A DNA stretch of 64,000 bases from Sporohalobacter salinus (GCF_016908635.1 NZ_JAFBEG010000009.1:1-64000), one strand, 5' to 3'. Shown: positions 39,212 to 48,193, counted from the stretch's first letter. The notes: a model not told the origin generated them from the sequence alone. Translations and numbers: made by a program.

Positions 39212-40006
39212 ATGTTAAAAGATATTATGTTAGGACAGTATTTAGAGAGAAATTCTATAGTTCATAAATTGGACCCCCGAGTCAAGATTTTATTAGTTAT
39301 ATTTTATGTTATTATTCTCTTTATTAGTAAAACTTTTCTTGGTTATTTAGCAATGGGAGTCTTTATAGTCATTAGTACTTTGATATCTAAGATTGAATTC
39401 AAATACATTTTAAAAAGTTTAAAGCCGTTATTATTTATTATAGGTTTAACCTTAATTATACATCTCTTTTTAACTAAAGGGGGAGAGGTTCTCTGGGAAT
39501 GGAAGTTTTTGACGATAGAAGAGAAGGGATTGGAATTAGGTCTCTTTATGGCAGCTCGTTTAATCTTTTTAATTACATTTACTTCACTGTTGACTCTGAC
39601 TACTTCACCGATAGAGTTAACTGATGGACTAGAGCGGCTGTTAGAACCTTTTAAACGATTTGGGGTTCCTGCTCATGAATTGGCAATGATGATGACGATT
39701 GCATTAAGATTCATTCCTACTTTGTTAGAAGAAGCAGAAAAGATATTAAAGGCTCAAAAAGCTAGAGGAGCAGATTTTGAGAGTGGTAATTTAATTCAAA
39801 AAGCGAAAAATTTAATTCCTTTATTAGTCCCTCTTTTTGTTAGTGCTTTCAGACGAGCTGATGAATTAGCCTTGGCTATGGAAGCGCGCTGTTATCGAGG
39901 GGGCGAAGGGAGAACTCGAATGAATCAATTAAAGTTATCAACTACAGATTATTCAGTAGGAATTTTAGTTTCTAGTTTTTTAATTATTGTTGCTATCTGG
40001 GCCTAA
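39212..40006 (+). CDS. ecfT: ECF transporter transmembrane protein EcfT
   Basis: Membrane scaffold linking the two ATPases to S-components. The 264-residue protein starts with GQYLERNSIVHKLDPRVKI, has about five to six hydrophobic helices (25-80, 105-130, 240-262) and the coupling-helix motifs KAQKARGADF near 188 and EARCYRGG near 228, whose ARG-type triplets dock onto the ATPases. It completes the ecfA1-ecfA2-ecfT group and precedes truA. Confidence 0.95.
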   Translation: MLKDIMLGQYLERNSIVHKLDPRVKILLVIFYVIILFISKTFLGYLAMGVFIVISTLISKIEFKYILKSLKPLLFIIGLTLIIHLFLTKGGEVLWEWKFLTIEEKGLELGLFMAARLIFLITFTSLLTLTTSPIELTDGLERLLEPFKRFGVPAHELAMMMTIALRFIPTLLEEAEKILKAQKARGADFESGNLIQKAKNLIPLLVPLFVSAFRRADELALAMEARCYRGGEGRTRMNQLKLSTTDYSVGILVSSFLIIVAIWA

Positions 40007-40040
40007 TAAGAGAAGAATTATGTATTTTTGGAGTGGTTAA

Positions 40041-40775
40041 ATGCGTTATTTAAAGGCAGTTATATCTTATGATGGGACTAATTATTATGGTTTTCAATCC
40101 CAGCCGAATGTACCAACAATTCAGAAAGAGTTGGAGGATAGCCTGCATATACTTACTAAGGAAAAAAATAAAATAATTGTAGCTGGTCGAACTGATCGAG
40201 GAGTTCACGCCCAAAATCAGGTTATTAATTTCAAGACTGAATCTCCAATACCATTGAATAATATTCGATTTGCTTGGAATAACTGCCTTTCAGATGATAT
40301 TGTAATTAAAGAAGTAGAAAGAGTCAGTGCTGATTTTCATTCTCGCTATGATGCTCAAGGGAAGGTTTATGAATATCATATTTTAAACCAACCTCTACCT
40401 TCGGTTTTTGAACGCAATTATACTTATCATCTTAGAGAAGAATTAGACTTTATGGCAATGGCAGAAGCAGCAGAGTACTTAATAGGGACTTATGATTTTG
40501 CTTCTTTTCAAGCTTCAGGTAGTAATGTGAAGACTACTGTTAGAACTATTGATCAGGCTAGATTTACAGAAGAAGATAATTTGATTATCTTTAGAATAGA
40601 AGGTAATGGGTTTTTGTATAATATGGTTAGGATTATTGTTGGTACTTTAGTTAAAGTAGGTGTTGGAGAATGGAAGGCTGAAAAGATTCCTAAGATAATA
40701 AAAGCAAAAGATAGATTAGCTGCTGGACCAACATCTCCACCCCAAGGATTAAGATTGATTAAGGTTAAATATTGA
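40041..40775 (+). CDS. truA: tRNA pseudouridine synthase A
   Basis: Converts uridines 38-40 of the tRNA anticodon stem to pseudouridine. The 244-residue protein starts YLKAVISYDGTNYYGFQSQP and has the catalytic Asp in AGRTDRGVHA near 49-58, with GFLYNMVRIIVGTLV near 192-206. It stands in the conserved ecfT-truA-rplM-rpsI order. It has a weak ribosome site (GGAGTGG). Confidence 0.95.
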   Translation: MRYLKAVISYDGTNYYGFQSQPNVPTIQKELEDSLHILTKEKNKIIVAGRTDRGVHAQNQVINFKTESPIPLNNIRFAWNNCLSDDIVIKEVERVSADFHSRYDAQGKVYEYHILNQPLPSVFERNYTYHLREELDFMAMAEAAEYLIGTYDFASFQASGSNVKTTVRTIDQARFTEEDNLIIFRIEGNGFLYNMVRIIVGTLVKVGVGEWKAEKIPKIIKAKDRLAAGPTSPPQGLRLIKVKY

Positions 40776-40781
40776 TATAAC

Positions 40782-40810
40782 TTGACAGTCTATTGTTCTT
40801 ATAATAAAAT
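40782..40810 (+). promoter_or_regulatory. Promoter for rplM-rpsI
   Basis: Consensus TTGACA at 40782-40787 and TAAAAT at 40805-40810 with a 17-base spacer. A TATAAT five bases earlier is only 12 bases from the -35 and is less likely. It gives a leader of about 80 bases. Confidence 0.75.
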
Positions 40811-40819
40811 TAACTTATG

Positions 40820-40885
40820 AAGTTTTATTTTAGACTTGTTAATTAGCCCCGAACTAATATTAATATAGATACTACTTTGTTATAA
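40820..40885 (+). promoter_or_regulatory. Candidate L13 leader upstream of rplM
   Basis: The leader contains a short hairpin in which 40842-40846 pairs with 40854-40858 around the loop CCCCGAA. L13 leaders that regulate rplM-rpsI are known in Firmicutes. I cannot confirm a match to that family by eye. Confidence 0.35.
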
Positions 40886-40899
40886 GGAGGGAAAGAAAG

Positions 40900-41328
40900 A
40901 TGACTACTTATATGGCTAAACCTGAAGAGGTTGAACGAAATTGGTTTGTAGTTGATGCTGAAGGCAAGAAATTAGGTAGATTAGCAAGTGAGATTGCTAA
41001 TGTTCTACGAGGCAAGCATAAACCGACTTATACTCCTCATGTTGATACAGGAGATTATGTTATTGTTGTAAATGCTGGTGAAGTTGAGTTAACAGGTAAT
41101 AAGTTAGACCAGAAGATGCACCATAGACATTCTGAATATCCTGGTGGTCTAAAGTCTGTTAGTTATGGTGAATTATTAGAGGACAAACCAGAAAAAGTAA
41201 TTGAGTTAGCTGTGAAAGGTATGGTGCCTAAGAATAAATTAGGCCGCAAAATGATGAAGAAATTAAAAATTTATGCTGATTCTGAGCATCCACATCAAGC
41301 TCAGCAGCCAGAAGAATTGGAAATATAA
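40900..41328 (+). CDS. rplM: 50S ribosomal protein L13
   Basis: Early-assembly large-subunit protein. The 142-residue protein has [40 protein letters not shown]-type sequence in residues 11-50 and [19 protein letters not shown] near 107-125. AAGGAGGG precedes the ATG. It is transcribed with rpsI from the promoter at 40782. Confidence 0.97.
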   Translation: MTTYMAKPEEVERNWFVVDAEGKKLGRLASEIANVLRGKHKPTYTPHVDTGDYVIVVNAGEVELTGNKLDQKMHHRHSEYPGGLKSVSYGELLEDKPEKVIELAVKGMVPKNKLGRKMMKKLKIYADSEHPHQAQQPEELEI

Positions 41329-41359
41329 ACGAGAATATATTTAAAGGAGGAGGGTTATT

Positions 41360-41752
41360 ATGGCAGAAGTAGAATATTTAGGAACTGGACGCCGTAAAAC
41401 AGCATCGGCTAGAGTTAGATTACGGCCTGGTAATGGTGAGATTACAGTTAATGATAAGCCTTTAAGTGAATATTTTAGTCGAAAAGTTTCTGAAGAAGAA
41501 GTTAAACAACCTTTACGAGCAACTAATACTTTAGGTGAATTTGATATATTAGTTAATGTTCATGGAGGCGGTTTATCCGGGCAAGCAGGAGCAGTTCGTC
41601 ATGCTGTTGCTCGTGCTTTACTAGAAGTGGATAAAGATTATCGTTCCACTCTTAAGGAACGTGGATTCTTAACTCGAGATCCAAGAATGAAAGAACGTAA
41701 GAAATATGGACGCAAGAAAGCTAGAAAGTCACCTCAATTCTCTAAAAGATAA
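41360..41752 (+). CDS. rpsI: 30S ribosomal protein S9
   Basis: Head protein whose C-terminal tail touches P-site tRNA. The 130-residue protein has [16 protein letters not shown] near 5-20, [19 protein letters not shown] near 64-82 and ends in KSPQFSKR, the conserved S-KR tail. AAGGAGGAGG precedes the ATG. A terminator follows. Confidence 0.97.
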   Translation: MAEVEYLGTGRRKTASARVRLRPGNGEITVNDKPLSEYFSRKVSEEEVKQPLRATNTLGEFDILVNVHGGGLSGQAGAVRHAVARALLEVDKDYRSTLKERGFLTRDPRMKERKKYGRKKARKSPQFSKR

Positions 41753-41764
41753 TCAATTTAGACC

Positions 41765-41794
41765 AAAAGGAAGGGTATTTACTCTTCCTTTTTA
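41765..41794 (+). terminator. Intrinsic terminator after rpsI
   Basis: Twelve-base arms 41765-41776 and 41781-41792 with a short loop and a T-rich end. It closes the rplM-rpsI unit. The remaining ~100 bases before the arginase gene show no clear promoter. Confidence 0.9.
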
Positions 41795-41892
41795 TTTTAC
41801 TTAATTTTCATATATTAAAGTAATGCTGGGAATAATATTAATAAAATAAAAGCAAATAATATAAAGAGCAGATTATCCAGGGAGGATTAGGT

Positions 41893-42783
41893 TTGAAGAT
41901 AGGAATTATTGGTGTCCCTATAGATTTAGGGGCTAATCGTCGTGGAGTGGATATGGGTCCTAGTGCTATTAGATATGCTCATTTAGTTACTAAAATTGAG
42001 CAGTTAGGATTAAAAGTAACTGATTTTGGTGATATTAACGTTCCTATCATTAGAAGTGAGATTGAAAATATAAATAAAAGTGATCTTATTCCTAAGATTC
42101 GAGATGTCTGTGTTTCTTTAAGTGATAAAGTACAAGAAAGCATAAAAGAAGGCTTTATACCTTTAGTTATTGGTGGAGACCACAGTATTGCTATTGGAAG
42201 TTTTGGTGGTTTAGTTAATTCAGGTAAAAATATAGGGCTAATTTGGTTTGATGCTCATGGAGATTTTAACACTTTAGCTACTAGTCAAACAAATAATCTT
42301 CATGGAATGCCTTTGGCAGTTATTAATGGCAAAGGTCCAGATGGTTTAGTGTCTATAGCTAGGGATTCTAATTTATGTGAAGATAATATAGTCTTAGTTG
42401 GAATCAGGGATTTAGATTATAGAGAAAAAGAGAGATTAAAAAAAACGAATATAAATGTATATACAATTAGTGATATAGATAAGCAGGGCATAAATGAGGT
42501 AATGAAGCAAGCAATTCAGTTTGCTAGCTGTGATACTGAAGGAGTTCATATTAGCTTTGATGTAGATGTTTTGGATCCGCTAGTTGCACCAGGAGTAGGT
42601 ACAGCAGTACCTAGAGGTCTTGATTATCGTGAGGCTCATTTAGCTTTAGAGATGATTTCTGAAGCTGAAGTTCTAACTTCATTGGAGTTAGTAGAGGTTA
42701 ATCCTATTTTAGATGAACGGAACCGTACGGCAGAATTAGCCGTAGAATTGATTTTATCTTGTTTAGGGAAAGATATTTTATAA
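41893..42783 (+). CDS. rocF: Arginase (ureohydrolase family)
   Basis: Predicted to hydrolyse arginine to ornithine and urea at a dimanganese centre. The 296-residue protein has the metal ligands in GGDHS (His97), DAHGD (Asp120, His122, Asp124) and SFDVDVLDP near 220. It also has NNLHGMPLA and the arginase-like PGVGTAVPRGLDYREAHLA stretch, which favour arginase over agmatinase or formimidoylglutamase. The start is TTG at 41893 after GGGAGGATTAG. It runs into the AmmeMemoRadiSam genes with 18 bases between, so the three look like one operon. Confidence 0.88.
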   Translation: MKIGIIGVPIDLGANRRGVDMGPSAIRYAHLVTKIEQLGLKVTDFGDINVPIIRSEIENINKSDLIPKIRDVCVSLSDKVQESIKEGFIPLVIGGDHSIAIGSFGGLVNSGKNIGLIWFDAHGDFNTLATSQTNNLHGMPLAVINGKGPDGLVSIARDSNLCEDNIVLVGIRDLDYREKERLKKTNINVYTISDIDKQGINEVMKQAIQFASCDTEGVHISFDVDVLDPLVAPGVGTAVPRGLDYREAHLALEMISEAEVLTSLELVEVNPILDERNRTAELAVELILSCLGKDIL

Positions 42784-42801
42784 GGAAAGGGGATGACTAA
42801 A

Positions 42802-44229
42802 ATGAGCGGAGTTGTATTTGCTGGTTTAAGTCCTCATCCACCTGTTGCAGTGCCGGAGATTGGACGTAATAGATTGAATGAGATTGAGGATACAAGAAAA
42901 GCAATGAAAGAACTGGCTGAAAAAACAAAAGAAGTAGAGCCTGATTTAGTAATTACTATCAGTCCACATGGTCCAGTCTTTTCAGATGCAATTAGTATTC
43001 TTAATCTTGAGGAGTTAAAGGGAGATTTTGGGCAGTTTGGATTGCCTGAAATAGAACTTAGTTATGACTTGCAGGAGGATGTTATTGAAGAATTAGTTAG
43101 AGTTACAAAGTTAAAAGATTCAACTGGTAGTAAAATTGAGGTAGCTAGAATTGATGAAAAGACAGCTCGAAAGTTTGAAATTGATCCTAGACTTGATCAC
43201 GGTGCTTTAGTGCCGCTTTATTATTTAGCAGAAGCTGGATTAGAGGATATACCTTTAGTACCTATTACCATGGGAATGTTACCTTATGAGGATCTTTATG
43301 AGTTTGGTAAGATAATTCAGTTAATAGCAGAGAAATTAGATTATAAAATAGCAGTAATTGCAAGTGGAGATTTATCACATAGATTGACCCCTAATGCCCC
43401 GGCTGGTTTTAATCCACAGGCTAAAGAGTTTGACCAACAGTTAATTGAGGCTTTAAAAGAAGATAGAGTAGAGGATGTATTTGAATTAGATCAGGATTTA
43501 ATTGAAAAAGCTGGTGAATGTGGGTTACGACCAATTATTATTATGTTAGGAGCTTTGGATGGCTTAGCTGTTGAGCCGGAGTTGTTATCTTATGAAGGTC
43601 CTTTTGGAGTGGGGTATGGAGTAGTAAGTTATAAAATAACTGGTAAAGATGAAAGTAGAAAGTGGTTAGATAATTTATTAGATAAACGTCAGGCTAGATT
43701 AGAAGAGCAGAAAGCAAAAGAAAGTGAGTTAGTGAAATTAGCTCGAAGAGCAATAGAGGAGTATGCATTTAATAAAGAAATTATAGATCCACCGGCAGAG
43801 TTGACACCAGAAATGGAAGTTGAAAGAGGAGTTTTTGTTTCTATTAAAAAGCATGGACAGCTTAGAGGCTGTATTGGTACTACGGAACCAACTGAGGATA
43901 ATGTAGCTGAAGAAGTAATTAGAAATGCTCTTCATGCTGGATTTAAAGATCCTCGTTTTGAAGAAATTGATATTAATGAGCTTGAAGATTTAACTTATTC
44001 GGTAGATGTATTAGAAGAACCGGAACCAGTGGAAACTTTAGATGAATTAGATCCTAAAGAATATGGTATTATAGTTCAGAAGGGACAGCAGACTGGATTA
44101 TTATTGCCTAAACTAGAAGGTATTGAAACTGTAGAAAAGCAGTTAGAAATTGCTAAACGTAAAGCTGGCTTGTCACCGACAGAGGATGATGTGAAACTTA
44201 AACGATTTAAAGTAACTCGCTATAAATAG
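42802..44229 (+). CDS. AmmeMemoRadiSam fusion: LigB/Memo-like domain + AMMECR1 domain
   Basis: Two domains in 475 residues. Residues 1-270 match the class III extradiol-dioxygenase (LigB) / Memo-like fold, with histidines in LSPHPPVA and ISPHGPVF and an ASGDLSHRL segment. Residues 310-475 are an AMMECR1 domain with the diagnostic [15 protein letters not shown] motif. Such proteins recur beside the radical SAM gene that follows here, and the set is named AmmeMemoRadiSam; its reaction is not known to me. ATG 42802 is chosen over 42793 because AAAGGGG sits directly against the latter. Confidence 0.88.
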   Translation: MSGVVFAGLSPHPPVAVPEIGRNRLNEIEDTRKAMKELAEKTKEVEPDLVITISPHGPVFSDAISILNLEELKGDFGQFGLPEIELSYDLQEDVIEELVRVTKLKDSTGSKIEVARIDEKTARKFEIDPRLDHGALVPLYYLAEAGLEDIPLVPITMGMLPYEDLYEFGKIIQLIAEKLDYKIAVIASGDLSHRLTPNAPAGFNPQAKEFDQQLIEALKEDRVEDVFELDQDLIEKAGECGLRPIIIMLGALDGLAVEPELLSYEGPFGVGYGVVSYKITGKDESRKWLDNLLDKRQARLEEQKAKESELVKLARRAIEEYAFNKEIIDPPAELTPEMEVERGVFVSIKKHGQLRGCIGTTEPTEDNVAEEVIRNALHAGFKDPRFEEIDINELEDLTYSVDVLEEPEPVETLDELDPKEYGIIVQKGQQTGLLLPKLEGIETVEKQLEIAKRKAGLSPTEDDVKLKRFKVTRYK

Positions 44230-44241
44230 AGGTGACCGATA

Positions 44242-45231
44242 ATGAAGGAAGCTCATTGGTATGAAAGAATAAATGATAAAGAGGTGCGCTGTAATCTATG
44301 TCCTCACAATTGTTTATTGGCTGTGAATCAGACAGGTGTCTGTCAGGCAAGAGAGAATCAAGAAGGAAAATTAGTTAGTAAAATTTATGGGCAGGTTAGT
44401 GCATTAGCAGTTGATCCAATTGAGAAAAAACCTCTATTTCATTTTTATCCTGGTAGTGAAGTTTTATCTTTAGGGACAGTAGGTTGTAATTTAAGCTGTC
44501 AATTTTGTCAGAATTATCATATAGCTCATGATCATAATACTCAGACAAGAAAGTTAGAACCAAAAGAAGTAGTTGAGTTAACTAAAGAGCATAATTCTAT
44601 TGGTATAGCTTATACTTATTCGGAACCATTAATTTGGTATGAATATATTCTTAACACGGCTCAGTTAATACATCAGGCTGGGTTGAAGAATGTGTTAGTA
44701 ACTAATGGTCTAATCAATCCTCGACCTTTAGCTGAGTTATTGCCATATATTGATGGATTAAATATAGACTTAAAAGCTTTTAGTGAAGATTTTTATAATG
44801 ATATCTGTCAGGGCTATTTAGAACCGGTTAAGGAAAGCATTAGCTTGGCAGATCAGGAATCTTTAGTTGAAGTGACTACTTTACTGATACCAGGTTTAAA
44901 TGATTCTAGAGAAGAGATTGAACGGTTAGTAACCTGGCTAGCTGGTATTAATCCTGATATTCCTCTTCATTTTACTCGTTATTTTCCTAAATATAAATTA
45001 GATGCTGAGCAGACTCCAGTAGAAACTTTACTTCAGGCTAAAGAGATAGCTGAAGAAAAATTGAACTTTGTCTATCTTGGCAATGTAAGACAGCCAGAAT
45101 ACAGCAATACTTATTGTTATGAATGTGGTCAACTGCTTATAAAGCGGGATTTGTCTCCACCAAAAGTTTACTTGCAAGAGAATGTATGTCCAGAATGTGG
45201 AACTGAGATTAACATTTTGATGGCAGATTAA
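44242..45231 (+). CDS. amrS: AmmeMemoRadiSam system radical SAM enzyme
   Basis: Radical SAM enzyme of unknown substrate. In its 329 residues the 4Fe-4S motif is C-x3-C-x2-C at Cys82, Cys86, Cys89, within GTVGCNLSCQFCQNY. The N terminus has CNLCPHNC (17-24) and a further Cys at 34, and the C terminus has CYECG and CPECG pairs, likely a metal or rubredoxin-like knuckle. It resembles pyruvate-formate-lyase-activating-enzyme relatives. It starts 12 bases after the fusion gene, with GAGGTGA as ribosome site. Confidence 0.9.
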   Translation: MKEAHWYERINDKEVRCNLCPHNCLLAVNQTGVCQARENQEGKLVSKIYGQVSALAVDPIEKKPLFHFYPGSEVLSLGTVGCNLSCQFCQNYHIAHDHNTQTRKLEPKEVVELTKEHNSIGIAYTYSEPLIWYEYILNTAQLIHQAGLKNVLVTNGLINPRPLAELLPYIDGLNIDLKAFSEDFYNDICQGYLEPVKESISLADQESLVEVTTLLIPGLNDSREEIERLVTWLAGINPDIPLHFTRYFPKYKLDAEQTPVETLLQAKEIAEEKLNFVYLGNVRQPEYSNTYCYECGQLLIKRDLSPPKVYLQENVCPECGTEINILMAD

Positions 45232-45436
45232 TATATTATCTCGGTTGAGAGTTGATATATTTCAAACGCTGTCAAAATCAGCTCTTATCAATAACGCGAA
45301 ACTGTTTGACTGGATAGTGCACTATAATAACTTGTAGCATTATGTTTAAGCTCACATCTGTGAATCAGCTAATAAAAGAATCAAATTTGGATATACTAGG
45401 CAGTAGATAAAATTAATCAAAAAAGGAGTGTCTGGT

Positions 45437-45868
45437 ATGAGACCGACTGTTTGGAATCCATTTAAAGAGATAAAGACTCTTCGTGATCAGATGAATAATT
45501 TTTTAGATGAAACCTTTCATTCTCCAGAAGGGATTGAACTACAACCTTCAGTGGATATATACGAAAAAGGAGAAGAAATAGTAGTTAAAGTAAATATTCC
45601 TGGAATTAATCCAGAAGAAGTAGAGATTATGGTTAGTGAGGATACTTTAATTATTCAGGGTGAACTGACAGATGAAAAAGAAATAGAGGAAGAAGGATAT
45701 CATAAAGTTGAGCGCCAAACTGGTAAATTTAAACGAACGATTTCATTGCCATTTAGAGTGAAGCGTAAAGAGGCTAAGGCTTCTTCTGAACATGGCGTTT
45801 TAGAGATTAGAATGCCTAAAACTGAAGAAGAGATTGAAAAAATAACTCGACTTGAAATAGAAAATTAA
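45437..45868 (+). CDS. Small heat-shock protein, Hsp20/alpha-crystallin family
   Basis: ATP-independent chaperone that holds unfolding proteins. The 143-residue protein starts RPTVWNPFKEIKTLRDQMNNF, has an alpha-crystallin domain (about 38-135) with VKVNIPGINPEEVEI and the GVLEIRMPK strand, and a short C-terminal tail. ATG 45437 is chosen over GTG 45428 because AAAGGAG abuts the GTG. The 205 bases upstream lack a CIRCE element. TATAAT at 45323-45328 has TTGACT only 11 bases before it, so the promoter is unclear. Confidence 0.93.
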   Translation: MRPTVWNPFKEIKTLRDQMNNFLDETFHSPEGIELQPSVDIYEKGEEIVVKVNIPGINPEEVEIMVSEDTLIIQGELTDEKEIEEEGYHKVERQTGKFKRTISLPFRVKRKEAKASSEHGVLEIRMPKTEEEIEKITRLEIEN

Positions 45869-45881
45869 TTTAATGATGATC

Positions 45882-45910
45882 TTGACAATTATTTAGAAGT
45901 AATGTATAAT
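45882..45910 (+). promoter_or_regulatory. Promoter for the T-box-controlled aminotransferase
   Basis: Consensus TTGACA at 45882-45887 and TATAAT at 45905-45910 with a 17-base spacer. Both hexamers are perfect, as expected for a gene limited downstream by a terminator. Confidence 0.9.
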
Positions 45911-45934
45911 ATCTTTCAAATAATCTATTAAACA

Positions 45935-46204
45935 TGAAGAAAGGGTCAAGAATTAATATGACTAATAGAGAGGAATTTCCAGAGGCTGAAAGGAATTCCA
46001 GTTATTATTAATTCATTTTGCCGCCCTGGAGTGGTGAGGCTGAACTGTAGTAGGTCTTGATCGTAGTAACTGCGTTAAAGTTTTAAGAGATGTTAAGGAG
46101 AGCCTTCTGCTATTAGGTGGAAGTTTTTCTTTAATAATTAGGGTGGTACCGCGAGATAACAACTCTCGTCTCTAAAGTTTACTTTAGAGGCGGGGGTTTT
46201 TTTA
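45935..46204 (+). promoter_or_regulatory. T-box riboswitch upstream of the aminotransferase
   Basis: The T-box sequence AGGGTGGTACCGCG is at 46140-46153. Stem I begins GGTCAAGA (45944-45951) and closes with TCTTGATC just after AGTAGG (46049-46054). The terminator at 46162-46204 has CTCTAAAGT/ACTTTAGAG arms and a T-run. Uncharged tRNA should stabilise the antiterminator and turn the gene on. The triplet directly before AGTAGG is TGT, a Cys codon. However, the TGGT bulge predicts a tRNA with discriminator A, which does not suit tRNA-Cys; the specificity is unresolved. Confidence 0.93.
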
Positions 46205-46248
46205 GTTTTTAAAGAATTTATCAAAAAATGAGAAGGGAGTAGATTAGT

Positions 46249-47478
46249 ATGCTTAAGCAACGTTTTTCTGATAATGCTAAGCAGATGCGTAATTCAGAAA
46301 TTAGAGAATTTTTTAAGTTAACTGAGAAGCCAGAAATTATTTCTTTTGCTGGAGGCTTTCCTAGTAAAGAATGTCTTCCAAGTGAGGAGATACGAGAAGT
46401 GAGTAGTAGATTATTGATGGAAGCTGAGGAAGAGATGTTACAGTATAGTGCTACTGAAGGGCAGAAGGACTTACGAGAATACATTGTTGATTTTATGGCT
46501 CAAAAAAAGATAGATGTAGGGATAGAAAATATTATGATTACTAGTGGGGCTCAACAGGGATTAGATTTGGTTAGTAAGATTTTTATTAATCCAGGAGATA
46601 AAGTAATAACTGAAGCTCCAAGTTATGTAGGAGGATTAGGTGCTATTAGAAATTATCAGGGCGATATAATTAGTATCAAAGTAGATGAAAATGGGTTAAG
46701 ATTAGACCTTTTAGAAGAAAAATTAAAAGAATTAACTAAAAGAGGACAGAGTGTAAAATTCATTTATCTTGTTGCTGATTTTAATAATCCAACGGGTTTA
46801 AGTTTAGCTATTGAACGGCGTAAAGAATTATTGAAATTGGCTAAAAAATATGAATTTTTAATTTTAGAAGATGATCCATACAGTGATTTGAGATATAAAG
46901 GAATAGAAAAACCAAATATTAAAAGTCTTGATAAAGAAGACCATGTAATATATCTTGGATCTTTCTCTAAAATATTTATTCCCGGCATTAGAGTTGGATG
47001 GGTAATAGCAGCTGAGGAGATAATTCAAAAATTAATTTTAGCTAAGCAGTCAACTGATCTTTGTTCTAATTCTATGGGACAAAAGCTAGTTACTACTTGT
47101 GGAAGAGAAGGGATAATTGATGATCAGATTAAGAAGTTGCGTCAATTATATTGTAGTCGTAGAGATATGATGATGAAATCTTTAAAAGAGTACTTTCCTT
47201 CAGAAGTAAGATGGACTGAACCAGAAGGTGGATTTTATACTTGGGTACAGCTGCCAACATTTTTAAATAGCAAAGATTTATTATTTAAAGCTATAGAAGA
47301 GAATGTTGCTTATGTTAGTGGAACTGCTTTTAGTAATAATCAAGGTCAGAATGCTTTTCGCCTTTCTTTTAGTCAACCTACTTTGGATGAGATTGAGGAG
47401 GGGATTTATAGGTTAGGGAAGATTATTAAAAAAGAACTAAATTCCTCTAGGGTTAGAAACCAAAGATGTATAAAATAG
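46249..47478 (+). CDS. PLP-dependent aminotransferase, fold type I (2-aminoadipate/aromatic-type)
   Basis: Transfers amino groups between amino acids and 2-oxo acids with pyridoxal phosphate. The 409-residue protein has the family features ISFAGGFPS near 29, ITSGAQQGLDL near 103, DFNNPTG near 181, EDDPY near 206 and the PLP lysine in LGSFSKIF near 241. It resembles the LysN/Aro8-like group, whose members act on aminoadipate, aromatic or branched-chain acids. No ilvE is in the window, so it might complete Val/Leu/Ile synthesis, but that is a guess. T-box control shows a role in amino acid metabolism. Its 3' end overlaps the convergent gene by 26 bases. Confidence 0.88.
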   Translation: MLKQRFSDNAKQMRNSEIREFFKLTEKPEIISFAGGFPSKECLPSEEIREVSSRLLMEAEEEMLQYSATEGQKDLREYIVDFMAQKKIDVGIENIMITSGAQQGLDLVSKIFINPGDKVITEAPSYVGGLGAIRNYQGDIISIKVDENGLRLDLLEEKLKELTKRGQSVKFIYLVADFNNPTGLSLAIERRKELLKLAKKYEFLILEDDPYSDLRYKGIEKPNIKSLDKEDHVIYLGSFSKIFIPGIRVGWVIAAEEIIQKLILAKQSTDLCSNSMGQKLVTTCGREGIIDDQIKKLRQLYCSRRDMMMKSLKEYFPSEVRWTEPEGGFYTWVQLPTFLNSKDLLFKAIEENVAYVSGTAFSNNQGQNAFRLSFSQPTLDEIEEGIYRLGKIIKKELNSSRVRNQRCIK

Positions 47479-48193
47479 TTGTGGTTTGATAAAAACTTTG
47501 CCAGATAATAGATGGAAATATATTGTTAGTCCGTTCATATAGATAAATAGAGATTCCTCCAATTAGAAAATTACTTAGGATAAGACCAAAATTGAATTGG
47601 AGAGAAGCTAAAGAGTAATAGCAACTGCTGATTAAAGCACCAAAGATGATACCTAATCTTTCTTTAAAAAAGTTATAAATAATTACTCGGTAGAATAATT
47701 CTTTGGCTAAAGCCGGGACTATAACTATTAAGATTAAGATTATAAAGTAAAAGAAACTTGTGATCAATTTATCAAAGGAAGTAATCTTAACTAATGGTTG
47801 AAATAGATGATTAAAATTTAAATGTTGATGTTGCAGATTAATTAAAATAATAGCTAAAATAGGCAATGGTAAACTTACTTTAAATCCTAAGGCCAGGTCA
47901 GTAAAGTAATTATTAGAAGTTAAGCCTATCTGATTTAAAGTGAGACTTTTTTTAAAGAGTAAAATATAGATTAAGTAGGCAATTACTAATAATTTAATAG
48001 GAATTCCAAAAAGATAATGAAAGAATGAGTTTATTTGGGAAACTTTGGGAAAATCATATTTTTGAGTTAACGAAAATAGAAATAAACTCAGATACCAGAA
48101 TAGTTGATACTGAATTAATTCATGATTTTCCCAGAGATATTCTTTGTTTTGATTACTTACTAATTCTTTTAAGTTGTCTGTTAATTCCTTCAT
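47453..48193 (-). CDS. CPBP-family-like membrane protein with degenerate active site
   Basis: A 246-residue protein with about six to seven hydrophobic helices. The C-terminal half resembles the CPBP (CAAX protease/bacteriocin-processing) family, especially the LYERTNNIFPSIIWQ stretch. Catalytic positions are altered: the EExxxR motif reads K164-E165...R169, the FxxxH histidine is Ser197, and the HxxxN motif reads Q232...Q236. It is therefore probably not an active protease. The start is supported by AGGTGGG upstream on the minus strand. It is the only minus-strand gene here, divergent from ilvD and overlapping the aminotransferase end. Confidence 0.75.
   Translation of the reverse strand: MKELTDNLKELVSNQNKEYLWENHELIQYQLFWYLSLFLFSLTQKYDFPKVSQINSFFHYLFGIPIKLLVIAYLIYILLFKKSLTLNQIGLTSNNYFTDLALGFKVSLPLPILAIILINLQHQHLNFNHLFQPLVKITSFDKLITSFFYFIILILIVIVPALAKELFYRVIIYNFFKERLGIIFGALISSCYYSLASLQFNFGLILSNFLIGGISIYLYERTNNIFPSIIWQSFYQTTTILYIFGF

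Noticed and set aside
40800-40805. TATAAT as the rplM -10
   Set aside because: Only 12 bases from TTGACA; TAAAAT five bases on gives the correct 17-base spacing.
45232-45436. CIRCE heat-shock operator or sigma-A promoter for hsp20
   Set aside because: No TTAGCACTC/GAGTGCTAA pair is present. TTGACT and TATAAT are 11 bases apart, so no promoter was called.
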